From the NCBI GenBank assembly GCA_002731875.1, contig PCCY01000028.1, positions 1-64,000 on the forward strand: a stretch of DNA of 64,000 nt, in the 5' to 3' direction. Shown here in pieces: positions 35,271-44,730 of the stretch. A model generated the notes under the pieces. The model was not told the origin of the DNA. It did not search any database and worked only from the letters and a program-made list of their open reading frames with translations. The number at the start of each line of letters is the position of its first letter. Position 1 is the first letter of the stretch. This DNA comes from Roseobacter sp. (GTDB lineage: Bacteria > Pseudomonadota > Alphaproteobacteria > Rhodobacterales > Rhodobacteraceae). Position numbers and translations under genes: made by a program.

Positions 35271-35714
35271 GTTTTTCGACCCCCTTATTGATTGTTATTG
35301 ACCATAACGTGCTTTGATTTACCGCAACGGGTCAAGCTGTCTTTTACCAAATGGTCAAGATACAGGACTCTTGACGCTCAACTGGCAGTGCCGCTTGGAA
35401 TAGCGCATAAGTTTTAATCACACCGGGGTTTATTCCTATGTCCCTGATAAATCAACACTAAGACAGGCATTTTGCCCATGATTGCCCCCGACACCGGTCG
35501 CTGATGTGGCTCTTCTGGAACAGCCCCCAGAGGGTGGCGTATCCCCCAGCATCGCGCAAAAAAAAGGAGAGCCGAGGCTCTCCCTTGAGGTTTCACTATT
35601 CAGGCCAGATATTGTTATCTGCTCGATATTGTCGTCGCCTGCGGCCAAAATAGCGTCAAAGGGCGAGCGCACCCGCCCCGTGTAAGGTGCCCGACCCGAA
35701 AGCCGGGCGTGTTG
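35271..35714. other. Intergenic region upstream of the BMP operon
   Basis: 444 bases that hold the BMP operon's upstream region and the terminator of nrdJ. TTTACCAAATGGTCAA at 35343-35358 is an imperfect palindrome with ACCA/TGGT arms, and further TTGACC/GGTCAA strings lie within 60 bases. That resembles a GntR- or LacI-type operator. A GCCCG/CGGGC hairpin lies directly after the nrdJ stop. I see no gene. Confidence 0.5.
35558..35583 (-). terminator. Rho-independent terminator for nrdJ
   Basis: GGAGAGCC-GA-GGCTCTCC is a perfect inverted repeat, and on the plus strand it is preceded by eight A residues. Read from nrdJ this is a stem followed by eight U, a textbook intrinsic terminator about 130 bases past the stop codon. 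Confidence 0.88.
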
Positions 35715-38700
35715 TCAGCTACAACCCGAAGTCCCGCCACAGGTGTTGCACTTCATGCATGTACCGTTGCGCACCAGCGTGTAGTTACCACATTCCCCGC
35801 ACGCTTCGCCCTCATAGCCCTGCATCTTGGCCTTGGTACGGGCATCAATGCCGACTGATCCACTGGACACCGCGGTAGACGACCCGATCGCCGCCGCGAC
35901 CGCTTGCGATGCCATCTGAGGGGCGATTTTCTCGAGGGTGGCGAGGTTGCTGTCGCCCTGCCCGCCCTGAAGCAACACCAGCTCTTGCGGCATGCGATTG
36001 CGCAAGTAACCCGTCGAGCTGATCTGCTTCAACACTTCCAGCGAACGGGTGGCAGCAGTTTCGGAGATCTCTGCGACGTTACGGACGCCGTCTTCTTCAC
36101 CACGGCCAATGCTGTCGAACGATGCGCCTTCGGGCTGCACATGCGCCAGATCGGTGCGGTCAAGATAGGACACGGCCAGTTCGCGGAAGATATAGTCAAG
36201 GATGGACGTTGCATTCTTGATACTGTCGTTGCCCTGCACCATGCCAGCCGGTTCAAACTTGGTGAAGGTGAACGCGTCGACGAATTCCTCGAGCGGCACG
36301 CCGTATTGCAGGCCCACGGACACCGCGATGGCAAAGTTGTTCATCATCGCCCGGAAGCCCGCGCCTTCCTTGTGCATGTCGATGAAAATCTCACCCAGCT
36401 TGCCTTCTTCGTATTCGCCGGTACGCAGATAGACCTTGTGGCCGCCAACGATCGCCTTTTGGGTATAGCCCTTGCGGCGCTGAGGCATCTTTTCGCGGTG
36501 CGATTTGACGATCTCTTTGACGATGACCTTCTCGACGATCTTTTCAGCCAGAACCACGGCCTTGTCGTGGATGCTGCCCTGTTCAAGAGTTTCAGCTGCT
36601 TCATCGTCATCTTCAACCAAAGCAGAGGCCAAAGGCTGCGACAATTTCGATCCGTCGCGGTACAAAGCGTTGGCTTTGACACCTAATGACCACGAAAGTT
36701 CATAGGCCTTCTGGCAGTCTTCGATCGTCGCGTCATTCGGCATGTTGATCGTCTTGGAGATAGCCCCCGAGATGAACGACTGTGCGGCGGCCATCATGTA
36801 GATGTGGCTGTTCACCGACAGATACCGCTTACCTTTTTTACCGCACGGGTTGGCGCAGTCAAAGATGCTGTAGTGCTCTTGCTTGAGGTGCGGCGCGCCT
36901 TCCAGCGTCATCGTGCCACAAACGTGGTCGTTTGCCGCGTTGATGTCCTTCTTGGAAAAGCCCAGCGACTTCAACAGGTCGAACGTGGGGTCGTTAAGCT
37001 TGTCAGCCGGGATACCCAACACCTGAGTGCAGAATTCCTCGCCGAGGGTCCATTGGTTGAAGACGAACCGGATATCGAACGCTTGCGCCAGTGCAGCGTC
37101 GACTTTTGCCAATTCATTGGCACCAAAGCCGTGGCCGACCAATGTGGTATGGTTGATGCCCGGTGCATTGCCGATAGACCCGTGTCCAACCGCATAGGCG
37201 ACGATCTCTTCGATCTGAGCCGAGCCATACCCAAGCTTTTCCAAAGCGGCGGGAACGGATTGGTTTATGATCTTGAAGTATCCGCCACCGGCAAGCTTCT
37301 TGAACTTCACCAGCGCAAAATCAGGCTCGATTCCCGTGGTGTCACAATCCATGACCAGCCCGATGGTACCGGTCGGCGCGATAACCGAAACCTGTGCGTT
37401 GCGATAGCCGTGCAGTTCACCAAGGCGCAAAGCTTCGTCCCACGTGGTCGTTGCGACCTTGATCAGATCGCCCTGTGGACAACTGGCGTGATCCAGAGGA
37501 ACAGGCTTTACCGCCAGGGCTTCATAGCCATCGGATTTCCCATAGGCTGCGTTGCGATGGTTGCGGATGACGCGCAGCATGTGGTCGGCGTTCTTGGCGT
37601 GGCCCGGGAAGGCCCCCAATTCACCCGCCATTTCGGCGGACGTGGCATAGGAGACACCGGTCATGATCGCAGTCAGGGCACCACAAAGCGCGCGGCCTTC
37701 ATCACTGTCATAGCTAAAGCCCATGTTCATCAGCAGACCGCCGATGTTGGCATAGCCCAGACCCAATGTGCGGAAGTCATAGGACCGCTGCGCGATTTCC
37801 TTGGACGGGAACTGCGCCATCATCACCGAGATTTCGAGCGTTACGGTCCACAGACGGCTGGCGTGCATATAGTCTTCGACCATGAACGCGCCATCCTTGA
37901 GGAAGGTCAGCAGGTTCATCGACGCAAGGTTACAGGCCGTGTCGTCAAGGAACATGTATTCGGAACAAGGGTTTGACCCACGGATCGCACCGTCCTCGGG
38001 GCATGTGTGCCATTCGTTTACCGTATCGTGGTACTGGATGCCGGGGTCGGCACAGGCCCATGCGGCGTGGCCAACCTGGTCCCACAGATCACGGGCACGA
38101 ATGGTTTTCGACACGCGCCCTGTGGTGCGGTCCAGCAATTCCCAATCCGCGTCTTTTTCGACGGCATGCAGGAACGCGTTGGTCACCCGGATTGAGTTGT
38201 TTGAGTTCTGGCCCGAGACCGAGGAATAGGCTTCGGAATCCCAGTCTGTGTCATAGGTCGGAAATTCAATCGAGGTGTGGCCCTGCTTGGCATAATCCAG
38301 CACACGCTTGACGTAAGTCTCGGGGATTGCGCATTTTTTTGCATCCTTGATCGCGGCCTTCAGCTGGTCGTTCTTGGCGGGATCATAGGCGTCGGCCTCT
38401 GCGCCGTCCCATGCCTTGATCGCGGCGAACAGCTTGTTCAGCTCGCGTTCATGCATCTTGGAACCCGCCACGATCGACGCGACCTTTTGTTCTTCGATGA
38501 CCTTCCAGTTAATGAAATCCTCGATATCGGGGTGGTCCGCATCGACGATGACCATCTTGGCCGCGCGCCGTGTGGTACCGCCCGATTTGATGGCACCGGC
38601 AGCTCGGTCACCGATCTTGAGAAACCCCATCAGGCCCGAAGATTTACCGCCCCCCGACAGGCTTTCGCCCGCGGCGCGCAGGCTGGAGAAGTTGGTGCCG

Positions 38701-39368
38701 GTACCGGAACCGTATTTGAACAGGCGGGCTTCGCGGACCCAGAGATCCATGATGCCGCCATCGCTGACCAGATCATCCGCGACAGATTGAATGAAACATG
38801 CGTGTGGTTGCGGATGCTCATACGATGACGTGGAGCGGGTTAGTTCGCCGGTCTTGTAGTCGACGTAATAATGGCCCTGCGCCGGCCCGTCGATCCCGTA
38901 TGCCCAGTGCAGACCGGTGTTGAACCACTGGGGGCTGTTGGGTGCGCCGCTCTGCGAGGCGAGGATATAACGCATTTCGTCGTAGTAAGCCTGGGCGTCA
39001 GCTTCGGTGGTGAAATAGCCCCCCTTCCAGCCCCAATAGGCCCAGGCACCGGCCAAGCGGTCGAACACCTGCTTGGATGACGTTTCGCCGCCCATGGTGG
39101 CACCGTCTGCGGGTACAGAACGCCACAGGAATTCCGGGACACCCTTTTCCTTTACCTTCTTGGTCGCCGACGGCACGCCCGCTTTGCGAAAGTATTTCTG
39201 AGCGATCACATCCGATGCGACCTGGCTCCAGCTTGAAGGCACTTCGACGTTATCGAGATGAAAAACCACCGATCCATCCGGGTTGCGGATTTCAGAGATC
39301 GTGCTGACAAAATCAAGATCTGCATAAGCATCTTGTCCGGAAGTGGTAAATTTTCTTTCGATCTTCAT
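35715..39368 (-). CDS. nrdJ: Adenosylcobalamin-dependent ribonucleotide reductase (class II)
   Basis: Reduces ribonucleotides to deoxyribonucleotides using a B12-generated thiyl radical, with or without oxygen. The 1217-residue protein has [15 protein letters not shown], the [14 protein letters not shown] loop, [20 protein letters not shown] (active-site Cys and Asn-Cys-Glu region) and [21 protein letters not shown]-terminal zinc ribbon ends CGECG and [14 protein letters not shown] set the start at [14 protein letters not shown]. The upstream region has NrdR-type boxes, and cobK in this window provides part of the cofactor pathway. No class I nrdAB is present here. Confidence 0.96.
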   Translation of the reverse strand: MKIERKFTTSGQDAYADLDFVSTISEIRNPDGSVVFHLDNVEVPSSWSQVASDVIAQKYFRKAGVPSATKKVKEKGVPEFLWRSVPADGATMGGETSSKQVFDRLAGAWAYWGWKGGYFTTEADAQAYYDEMRYILASQSGAPNSPQWFNTGLHWAYGIDGPAQGHYYVDYKTGELTRSTSSYEHPQPHACFIQSVADDLVSDGGIMDLWVREARLFKYGSGTGTNFSSLRAAGESLSGGGKSSGLMGFLKIGDRAAGAIKSGGTTRRAAKMVIVDADHPDIEDFINWKVIEEQKVASIVAGSKMHERELNKLFAAIKAWDGAEADAYDPAKNDQLKAAIKDAKKCAIPETYVKRVLDYAKQGHTSIEFPTYDTDWDSEAYSSVSGQNSNNSIRVTNAFLHAVEKDADWELLDRTTGRVSKTIRARDLWDQVGHAAWACADPGIQYHDTVNEWHTCPEDGAIRGSNPCSEYMFLDDTACNLASMNLLTFLKDGAFMVEDYMHASRLWTVTLEISVMMAQFPSKEIAQRSYDFRTLGLGYANIGGLLMNMGFSYDSDEGRALCGALTAIMTGVSYATSAEMAGELGAFPGHAKNADHMLRVIRNHRNAAYGKSDGYEALAVKPVPLDHASCPQGDLIKVATTTWDEALRLGELHGYRNAQVSVIAPTGTIGLVMDCDTTGIEPDFALVKFKKLAGGGYFKIINQSVPAALEKLGYGSAQIEEIVAYAVGHGSIGNAPGINHTTLVGHGFGANELAKVDAALAQAFDIRFVFNQWTLGEEFCTQVLGIPADKLNDPTFDLLKSLGFSKKDINAANDHVCGTMTLEGAPHLKQEHYSIFDCANPCGKKGKRYLSVNSHIYMMAAAQSFISGAISKTINMPNDATIEDCQKAYELSWSLGVKANALYRDGSKLSQPLASALVEDDDEAAETLEQGSIHDKAVVLAEKIVEKVIVKEIVKSHREKMPQRRKGYTQKAIVGGHKVYLRTGEYEEGKLGEIFIDMHKEGAGFRAMMNNFAIAVSVGLQYGVPLEEFVDAFTFTKFEPAGMVQGNDSIKNATSILDYIFRELAVSYLDRTDLAHVQPEGASFDSIGRGEEDGVRNVAEISETAATRSLEVLKQISSTGYLRNRMPQELVLLQGGQGDSNLATLEKIAPQMASQAVAAAIGSSTAVSSGSVGIDARTKAKMQGYEGEACGECGNYTLVRNGTCMKCNTCGGTSGCS

Positions 39369-39553
39369 ATCAGCTGCCCCATTTGTTTTCAGCTCTTCAT
39401 AACAGTGGGCTACGTCTGGCCTCGCAGACCGCCCCGATGACGTCGACACACAGCGCCAAAAGGATCACCGGATCAGGTATCAATCTGAACTGTCCGACGC
39501 TCTGAAACACCGAGCCAGTTCTTGGTATCTGATGGTTCGCCCCGTAGCGCATC

Positions 39554-39600
39554 ACACTATATATAGTATCAACGCCGCCGACTTACACAAACTGACGTAT
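39554..39600 (-). promoter_or_regulatory. Pair of NrdR-type boxes upstream of nrdJ
   Basis: ACACTATATATAGTAT at 39554-39569 matches the published NrdR consensus acaCwAtATaTwGtgt at 15 of 16 positions. A weaker second box, ACACAAACTGACGTAT, begins exactly 31 bases later, the helical spacing usual for NrdR pairs. The position, about 185-230 bases before the nrdJ start, fits repression by NrdR when ATP/dATP is high. Confidence 0.72.
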
Positions 39601-39747
39601 ATTCACTGCTTCGGTCAACGGCTTTATTCTCAAATTTTGGGAAGTTGGCGCTTGACCGATGCAGCATTTTTTGAGGCACGCGGGAAAGCGGTGATTCAAT
39701 CGCCTGATATACACAATGCACGGATTGGAAGCTGGGATTTATCCTGT

Positions 39748-39756
39748 TGTGGATAA
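39748..39756 (-). promoter_or_regulatory. Consensus DnaA box
   Basis: TGTGGATAA is the exact reverse complement of TTATCCACA. Two one-mismatch boxes lie within 90 bases downstream on the plus strand. DnaA control of ribonucleotide reductase genes is known in E. coli nrdAB; here it is only a suggestion. Confidence 0.45.
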
Positions 39757-39997
39757 GTCAACAAACTCGCGGGTTTAGATAGGTGGGTTGATGCGTTGGA
39801 CGAGATATCCACAATTTACCTCACAAGAGACTGGGGATAATCTTTGGTCGAAGCGCAACGAGAAAAAAATCTGCGACCCCAAGATGTAGTGCGCGAATTA
39901 TATGCAGAAGCTAAACTTGGATGCCATGAAAACACAGATATAGCGTTCTGATCCGCATAAATGCAGATCAGTAACACTATATGTGGTTGGTCTTAAA

Positions 39998-40074
39998 TGG
40001 TCGGGGCGAGAAGATTCGAACTTCCGACCCCCTGTACCCAAAACAGGTGCGCTACCAGGCTGCGCCACGCCCCG
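39998..40074 (-). tRNA. tRNA-Pro(TGG)
   Basis: A 77-nt tRNA with encoded CCA on the minus strand. The acceptor stem CGGGGCG pairs with CGCCCCG. The anticodon stem CCTGT/ACAGG encloses TTTGGGT, giving anticodon TGG. The T-arm loop is TTCGAAT. Together with the GGG tRNA near 3.9 kb it decodes CCN codons. Confidence 0.96.
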
Positions 40075-40137
40075 ACTGCGGCCTCTTTAGCTAGAAGCGA
40101 TCTGATTGAAAAGCCCTAACTTCACGAAAATCGCAGA

Positions 40138-40644
40138 TTAACACGGCCAAGCAGGATTACGCCCCGCAAACGCCGGATGGCGCAGCTGCGTCCCCGGTGA
40201 AATTCCTATCCGCCGCGCCAGACCGCCGTTGATTTCCAACACACCAAGCAGGTTGTCCCCGCCCGGGATCGGCGTTTCGTCACCGGGAATGGCGTTTTCG
40301 TGAACACGCTGCACGACGCCCCTAGAATCAATGAAAAGCAGGTCGAGCGGGATCAGCGTGTTTCGCATCCAGAAGCTAAGTGTCTGAGGGCTGTCATAGA
40401 CAAACAGCATACCGGCGCTGCCGGGTAGGCTTTCACGGAACATCAGGCCACGGGCACGTTCGTCCGCATCATCAGCGATCTCGACCGAAAAACGGGCTTG
40501 CCCCCAATCGCCACGCAGGGAGACCGACTGTTGCTCGCACACCGCCGCCGCGACCGGAACGGCGAGCCAACTTGAAAGTATGAAACACGCTGAAAGGACT
40601 AGTTTTCGCCCTGCTCTGCATTTTGTATTGTTACGGTTTCCCAT
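40138..40644 (-). CDS. DUF192 family exported protein
   Basis: A 168-residue protein with an N-terminal signal (RKLVLSACFILSSWLAVPVAAA). The DUF192 core follows: RARGLMFRESLPGSAGMLFVYD, LSFWMRNTLIPLDLLFID and VLEINGGLARRIGISPG. The function of the family is unknown. The start overlaps the cold-shock gene by 46 bases. No later start would keep the signal's basic region, and AGAGG lies upstream, so I keep the long start. Co-location with a cold-shock protein is common in alphaproteobacteria. Confidence 0.87.
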   Translation of the reverse strand: MGNRNNTKCRAGRKLVLSACFILSSWLAVPVAAAVCEQQSVSLRGDWGQARFSVEIADDADERARGLMFRESLPGSAGMLFVYDSPQTLSFWMRNTLIPLDLLFIDSRGVVQRVHENAIPGDETPIPGGDNLLGVLEINGGLARRIGISPGTQLRHPAFAGRNPAWPC

Positions 40645-41147
40645 GCATGTACCTCTGCGGCCATATGACCGCGTTCACCCATTATCACACGCAACGCCAA
40701 TGCTTCTCCGGGTTGAAGATCGGATAGGCCCGACTGGCGCAGCACTTCTATATGCAAGAATATATCATCGTTCCGCCCAAAGGCATTGGCAAATCCGAAC
40801 CCTTTGGATTTATCGAACCATTTGACCCGAGCAGGCTCGATCGGTATCGCGGCAACCACGTCGGGGTCCACACCGACAATATCCGACAACACTTGTGACT
40901 GAGAAGATTGGGCAGGATGCACAGCGTGTACCTGCGTCGCTTGCACCCCCCTTTCGGTCTTGTGGGCAGAAAGCTCTATGCGGGCCCCGTCGGCAACTGA
41001 ACTTTGCCCGTAGTTACGTAATACGTTAACATGTAAAAGTATGTCAGGCCCGCCACCGTCAGAGACAACGAACCCAAACCCCTTTGAAGGGTCGAACCAT
41101 TTCACCACACCTGAAATCACGGCGGTATCGTTTTCTAATTCTGACAC
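40599..41147 (-). CDS. Tandem cold-shock domain protein
   Basis: A 182-residue single-strand nucleic acid binding protein with two cold-shock barrels. The first is VVKWFDPSKGFGFVVSDGGG with DILLHVNVLRNYG, the second is RVKWFDKSKGFGFANAFGR with DIFLHIEVLRQSG. Each has the RNP1-like KGFGF. The linker of about 40 residues contains QSSQSQVLSDIVGVDPD. Double-domain cold-shock proteins are typical of alphaproteobacteria and are often induced by stress or stationary phase. They act as RNA chaperones. Confidence 0.92.
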   Translation of the reverse strand: MSELENDTAVISGVVKWFDPSKGFGFVVSDGGGPDILLHVNVLRNYGQSSVADGARIELSAHKTERGVQATQVHAVHPAQSSQSQVLSDIVGVDPDVVAAIPIEPARVKWFDKSKGFGFANAFGRNDDIFLHIEVLRQSGLSDLQPGEALALRVIMGERGHMAAEVHAWETVTIQNAEQGEN

Positions 41148-41203
41148 AAATGTACCTTGGCGCTATCTAGTATTTCAAATTCGGCAGGAATGCCGCGTAT
41201 TAC

Positions 41204-41809
41204 TTACGGGTTTAATCGTGTTATCGTCCAGTTTGTGCGTTCATCCAGCCGGCGCCAGACAAAGCGGTCATGAAGACGAAACTCTCCGTCTGCCCAAAAC
41301 TCAATCTCAAGCGGCGCTATCCGGTACCCGCCCCAGAACGGTGGCCTGTCGGGATCGGTGCCCTGCCTGGCGGTAACTTTTGCGACTTCGGCCATCAGAG
41401 CCGAACGGCTTGAAAGCGGCTTTGACTGGTCCGATGCCCATGCTCCCAAACGGCTTTTCAGGGACCGTGATCGATAATACGCGTCGGCTTTCGGCCCGTC
41501 TTCTTTAGTGATCAAGCCGCGCACCCGCACCTGACGGCGCAACGACTTCCAGTGCATGACAAATGCCGCTTTGCCCGCACGGTCAAGTTCCTGCGCCTTC
41601 GCGCTGGTGTAGTTGGTATAGAAGACAAAGGCGTCTGCCTCGATCTCCTTGAGCAGCACCATCCGCGCGTTCGGCATCCCGCTTTCGTCCACGGTGGACA
41701 AGGCTATGGCATTGGGATCATTGATCTCGGCCAGTGCCGCTTCGTCCAACCACCTTTGCGAAATCTCGAATGGGTTGTCGCCGGCAAATATTCCTTTGCG
41801 CGCGTCCAT
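41204..41809 (-). CDS. pdxH: Pyridoxamine 5'-phosphate oxidase
   Basis: FMN enzyme that makes pyridoxal phosphate from the pyridoxamine or pyridoxine forms. The 201 residues include the FMN-binding [20 protein letters not shown] and [13 protein letters not shown], and the C-terminal signature [16 protein letters not shown] with R(R)LDE. I set the start at [15 protein letters not shown]; the track adds 103 residues that cross the regulatory intergenic region and read as non-coding. It is divergent from fabI across 232 bases, a region with operator-like repeats. Confidence 0.92.
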   Translation of the reverse strand: MDARKGIFAGDNPFEISQRWLDEAALAEINDPNAIALSTVDESGMPNARMVLLKEIEADAFVFYTNYTSAKAQELDRAGKAAFVMHWKSLRRQVRVRGLITKEDGPKADAYYRSRSLKSRLGAWASDQSKPLSSRSALMAEVAKVTARQGTDPDRPPFWGGYRIAPLEIEFWADGEFRLHDRFVWRRLDERTNWTITRLNP

Positions 41810-41850
41810 GATGCGTTTCAGCCTACCCTCTTTTGATGTTAGATCGGTCA

Positions 41851-41907
41851 ATTGTAGAAAGTGCCTACAATAAATGACACAGACAAATACTAAATGACAC
41901 AGGCAAA
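41851..41907. promoter_or_regulatory. Operator-like inverted and tandem direct repeats between pdxH and fabI
   Basis: ATTGTAG-AAAGTGC-CTACAAT (41851-41871) is a perfect 7-bp inverted repeat. Directly after it are two copies of TAAATGACACAGrCAAA at 41871-41887 and 41891-41907, 16 of 17 bases identical, with a 20-bp period. The spacing of about two helical turns suggests side-by-side protein binding. Which gene it controls is not clear from position. Confidence 0.55.
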
Positions 41908-42041
41908 CAACGCAAAATAGCACATTTTGACAAATTGCACCTCTGAATTGCAGATGTGCATCTAACGGAGCAGTCTTGATGCCCACCAGGCAATAGATTA
42001 GACCACATCCTAGGCCAATAAATATAGTCGAAGGAATAGAG

Positions 42042-42848
42042 ATGGCAAATGACCTGATGGCGGGAAAACGTGGGCTTATCATGGGCCTTGCCAACGACAA
42101 GTCGATTGCCTGGGGCATCGCGCGCAGTCTTGCTGATGCAGGTGCCGAGCTTGCCTTCTCTTATCAGGGCGACGCCCTGAAAAGACGCGTTGATCCGTTG
42201 GCTGCTCAATTAGGCAGCAACCTGGTGCTGCCCTGCGACGTCGGATCGGAAGAATCGATTGATGCGTTGTTCGAAACGTTGAAGGAAAGCTGGGAAAGTC
42301 TGGATTTTATCGTTCACGCCATCGGGTTTTCGGACAAGAATGAGCTGCGCGGCCGCTATGTCGACACCACGCGGGCCAATTTTGCGATGTCTATGGATAT
42401 CTCGGTCTATTCGTTCACGGCGGTCATGCAGCGCGCCGAAAAGATGATGACGAATGGTGGCAGCGCGCTGACCCTGACCTATTACGGTGCGGAAAAGGTC
42501 ATGCCACATTACAACGTCATGGGCCTGGCAAAGGCGGCGCTGGAGGCGTCGGTGAAATATCTGGCCGAAGACCTTGGCAAGGATGGGATCCGGGTCAACG
42601 CGATAAGTGCCGGGCCGATCAAGACCTTGGCCGCCTCGGGGATCGGCGACTTTCGCTATATCATGAAGTGGAACGAATATAATTCACCGCTGCGGCGCAA
42701 CGTGACGATCGACGATGTCGGCAAATCCGCCTTGTTCCTGCTCAGCGATCTGGGGTCCGGCACCACCGGAGAGAACCTGCATGTCGACGCAGGATATCAT
42801 GTTGTCGGCATGAAAGCTGTAGACGCGCCCGATATGGCCAAGGAGTAA
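42042..42848 (+). CDS. fabI: Enoyl-ACP reductase (FabI)
   Basis: NADH-dependent last step of each fatty acid elongation round. The 268-residue SDR protein has the FabI-specific [20 protein letters not shown] and the catalytic pattern [21 protein letters not shown] (Tyr-x6-Tyr-x6-Lys). [21 protein letters not shown] follows. These are the residues contacted by triclosan-type inhibitors. A GAAGGAATAGAG site precedes the ATG. It is cotranscribed with the phosphoribosyltransferase gene four bases downstream. Confidence 0.97.
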   Translation: MANDLMAGKRGLIMGLANDKSIAWGIARSLADAGAELAFSYQGDALKRRVDPLAAQLGSNLVLPCDVGSEESIDALFETLKESWESLDFIVHAIGFSDKNELRGRYVDTTRANFAMSMDISVYSFTAVMQRAEKMMTNGGSALTLTYYGAEKVMPHYNVMGLAKAALEASVKYLAEDLGKDGIRVNAISAGPIKTLAASGIGDFRYIMKWNEYNSPLRRNVTIDDVGKSALFLLSDLGSGTTGENLHVDAGYHVVGMKAVDAPDMAKE

Positions 42849-42852
42849 CGTC

Positions 42853-43365
42853 ATGAGCAAGGATGCCTCGAGGTTGCCCCACGAGAAGGGCTTTCACATC
42901 AGTTGGGACCAGATACACCGTGACAGCCGGGCGCTGGCCTGGCGGCTTGACGGCATGGGCCCCGACAATGGCGGATGGCGCGCCGTGGTCGCGATCACCC
43001 GCGGCGGCATGGCCCCCGCAATGATCGCCGCGCGCGAGCTCGACATAAGAACCGTCGATACCATTTCGATCAAGTCATATGACCACCAGGATCAGTCGGA
43101 AGCGGTCGTTCTCAAGTCGCCAGATCGGGAACTTATGGGCGATGGAACCGGCATTCTGGTGATTGATGACCTTGTCGATTCAGGTAAGACGCTTGAAGTC
43201 GTGCGCCGGATGTATCCCAACGCGCATCTGGCGACTGTCTATGCCAAACCCAAGGGACGGCCGCAGGTCGATACCTTTATCACCGAGGTCAGTCAGGACA
43301 CCTGGATATTCTTTCCATGGGACATGGCGTTGCAATATGTAGAACCCTACCGCGGCAAGGACTGA
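42853..43365 (+). CDS. gpt: Xanthine(-guanine) phosphoribosyltransferase
   Basis: Purine salvage enzyme joining PRPP to guanine, xanthine or hypoxanthine. The 170 residues contain the PRPP loop [20 protein letters not shown] and the flexible-loop region [16 protein letters not shown], as in E. coli Gpt. [13 protein letters not shown] and DTWIFFPWD fit the purine-binding end. The AAGGAG site overlaps the fabI stop. The pairing with fabI has no obvious functional link. Confidence 0.9.
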   Translation: MSKDASRLPHEKGFHISWDQIHRDSRALAWRLDGMGPDNGGWRAVVAITRGGMAPAMIAARELDIRTVDTISIKSYDHQDQSEAVVLKSPDRELMGDGTGILVIDDLVDSGKTLEVVRRMYPNAHLATVYAKPKGRPQVDTFITEVSQDTWIFFPWDMALQYVEPYRGKD

Positions 43366-43497
43366 CGCAGTATCAAAAAAGATTTGTGCCTTCGGCGAGG
43401 ATTTCAGACCATTTGGAAGCCGGGGCTGTTCCGCTTTTCCATGTGATGCTGCATTGAGTGTCGCTGATATGTGCCAGTCTTTAGGAGGACCCACCGA

Positions 43498-44664
43498 ATG
43501 TCGACGCGTACCGCTGCAACTTTCTCTCCGCCCGTAATGGAAGCGCGTCGGTGGCTGGCGGGGGTCGTTTTTCCGGATGACCGCCCCTTGATCAACGTCA
43601 GCCAGGCGGCCCCGGTCGAGCCTCCGCCTCGGGAGATGCGGCAAGTCATGGCGGATATTGCGCTTAACCGCGATGACGCGCATCTTTATGGTCCGGTGTT
43701 GGGGTTGCCGGAGCTGCGCAGTGAACTGGCGTCGCAGATTTCCGCGCATTATGCGGGCCCCGTGCGCGCCGCGCAGACCGCGATTACTTCGGGGTGCAAT
43801 CAGGCGTTCGCGGCGGCAGTCGCCAGCTTATGTTCAGAGGGCGACGAGATCATCATACCGACGCCGTGGTACTTCAACCACAAGATGTGGTTGGACATGT
43901 CGGGCGTGGCCGCGGTACCGTTGCCCGCGGGAGCGGGCATGCTGCCCGATCCCGAACAGGCCGCGGCGCTGATCACTCGCCGGACCCGCGCCATAGCGCT
44001 TGTCACCCCGAACAATCCCACCGGTGCAGAATACCCTGAAGGGTTGGTGCAGGCATTTGTCGATCTGGCGCGGGACCGCGGCATCGCGCTTATCCTGGAT
44101 GAAACCTATCGGGATTTCGACAGCCGATCGGGGCCGCCCCATCGCCTGTTCCAGGACCCTGACTGGGACGATAATCTGATACACCTTTATTCGTTCTCCA
44201 AGGCCTATCGCTTGACCGGGCACCGGGTCGGCGCGATTGCTGCTTCGGAAACGCGGTTGGCCGAGGTCGAAAAATTCCTTGATACGGTCGCCATATGCCC
44301 CAGCCAGATCGGCCAGCATGCCGCACTTTGGGGGATGCAAAACCTAGGCCGGTGGCTGGCGGGCGAACGCCAAGAGATTTTAGCCCGCCGCCAAGCCATC
44401 ACCGACAATATGCCCGCGCTCACCGCCAATGGCTGGAAACTGTTGGGCTTGGGCGGCTATTTCGCCTATGTCGAGCATCCGTTTCCCGAAAGCTCGGGAG
44501 AACTGGCACCGCGCATGGTCCGTGATGCGGGTGTGTTGTCCCTGCCCGGCACCATGTTCACCCCCGTAGGGGACGTAACCGGCCAACGTCAGTTGCGCTT
44601 GGCATTCGCCAATCTGGATGTCGCCGGCATAGGGGTGCTGTTTGATCGTCTGTCACAGCTTTAA
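43498..44664 (+). CDS. Pyridoxal-phosphate-dependent aminotransferase (class I/II)
   Basis: Fold-type I aminotransferase of 388 residues. Landmarks are YGPVLGLPELRSELA, ITSGCNQAFAAAVAS, TPNNPTGAEYPEGLV, ILDETYRDF and the PLP lysine in LYSFSKAYRLTGHRVGA. It shares the general design of the gene at 23.4 kb but differs in most residues. Substrate unknown; similar genes are annotated as aspartate aminotransferases. AGGAGG lies seven bases before MSTRTAATF, which decides the start against the track's earlier one. Confidence 0.9.
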   Translation: MSTRTAATFSPPVMEARRWLAGVVFPDDRPLINVSQAAPVEPPPREMRQVMADIALNRDDAHLYGPVLGLPELRSELASQISAHYAGPVRAAQTAITSGCNQAFAAAVASLCSEGDEIIIPTPWYFNHKMWLDMSGVAAVPLPAGAGMLPDPEQAAALITRRTRAIALVTPNNPTGAEYPEGLVQAFVDLARDRGIALILDETYRDFDSRSGPPHRLFQDPDWDDNLIHLYSFSKAYRLTGHRVGAIAASETRLAEVEKFLDTVAICPSQIGQHAALWGMQNLGRWLAGERQEILARRQAITDNMPALTANGWKLLGLGGYFAYVEHPFPESSGELAPRMVRDAGVLSLPGTMFTPVGDVTGQRQLRLAFANLDVAGIGVLFDRLSQL

Positions 44665-44730
44665 CCGGCTCTTGCCCCTGTGCGGCGCACCGCATAGACA
44701 GGTCCAAACGTGCGTGTAAGGGATAAGACA

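Larger units (their letters stand above)
39369..39997. other. nrdJ upstream region with NrdR- and DnaA-type sites
   Basis: 629 bases without a credible gene. Besides the NrdR pair at 39554-39600, it has TTATCC-TGTTGT-GGATAA (39739-39756, which includes a consensus DnaA box in reverse), ATATCCACA (39805-39813) and TGGGGATAA (39832-39840). CTGATC and GATCAG form an inverted repeat near 39948-39971. I looked for and did not see the conserved core of a cobalamin riboswitch. The 74-aa track ORF here has no support. Confidence 0.55.

Noticed and set aside
36804-37976. 390-aa plus-strand ORF
   Set aside because: Lies entirely within nrdJ on the opposite strand; nrdJ is unmistakable.
39532-39756. 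74-aa ORF upstream of nrdJ
   Set aside because: It runs through the NrdR and DnaA boxes, lacks a ribosome binding site, and the peptide looks random.
39932-39989. Second NrdR box pair (ACACAGATATAGCGTT and ACACTATATGTGGTTG)
   Set aside because: Only the second resembles the consensus, the first matches poorly, and the 42-base spacing differs from the usual 31-32.
39369-39997. Cobalamin riboswitch in front of nrdJ
   Set aside because: I searched for the conserved B12-box core and supporting stems and did not find them; NrdR-type sites explain control better.
41810-42118. 103-residue N-terminal extension of pdxH, possibly a membrane domain
   Set aside because: The stretch is hydrophobic only because the intergenic DNA is AT-rich; it overlaps the operator-like repeats and the divergent fabI gene.
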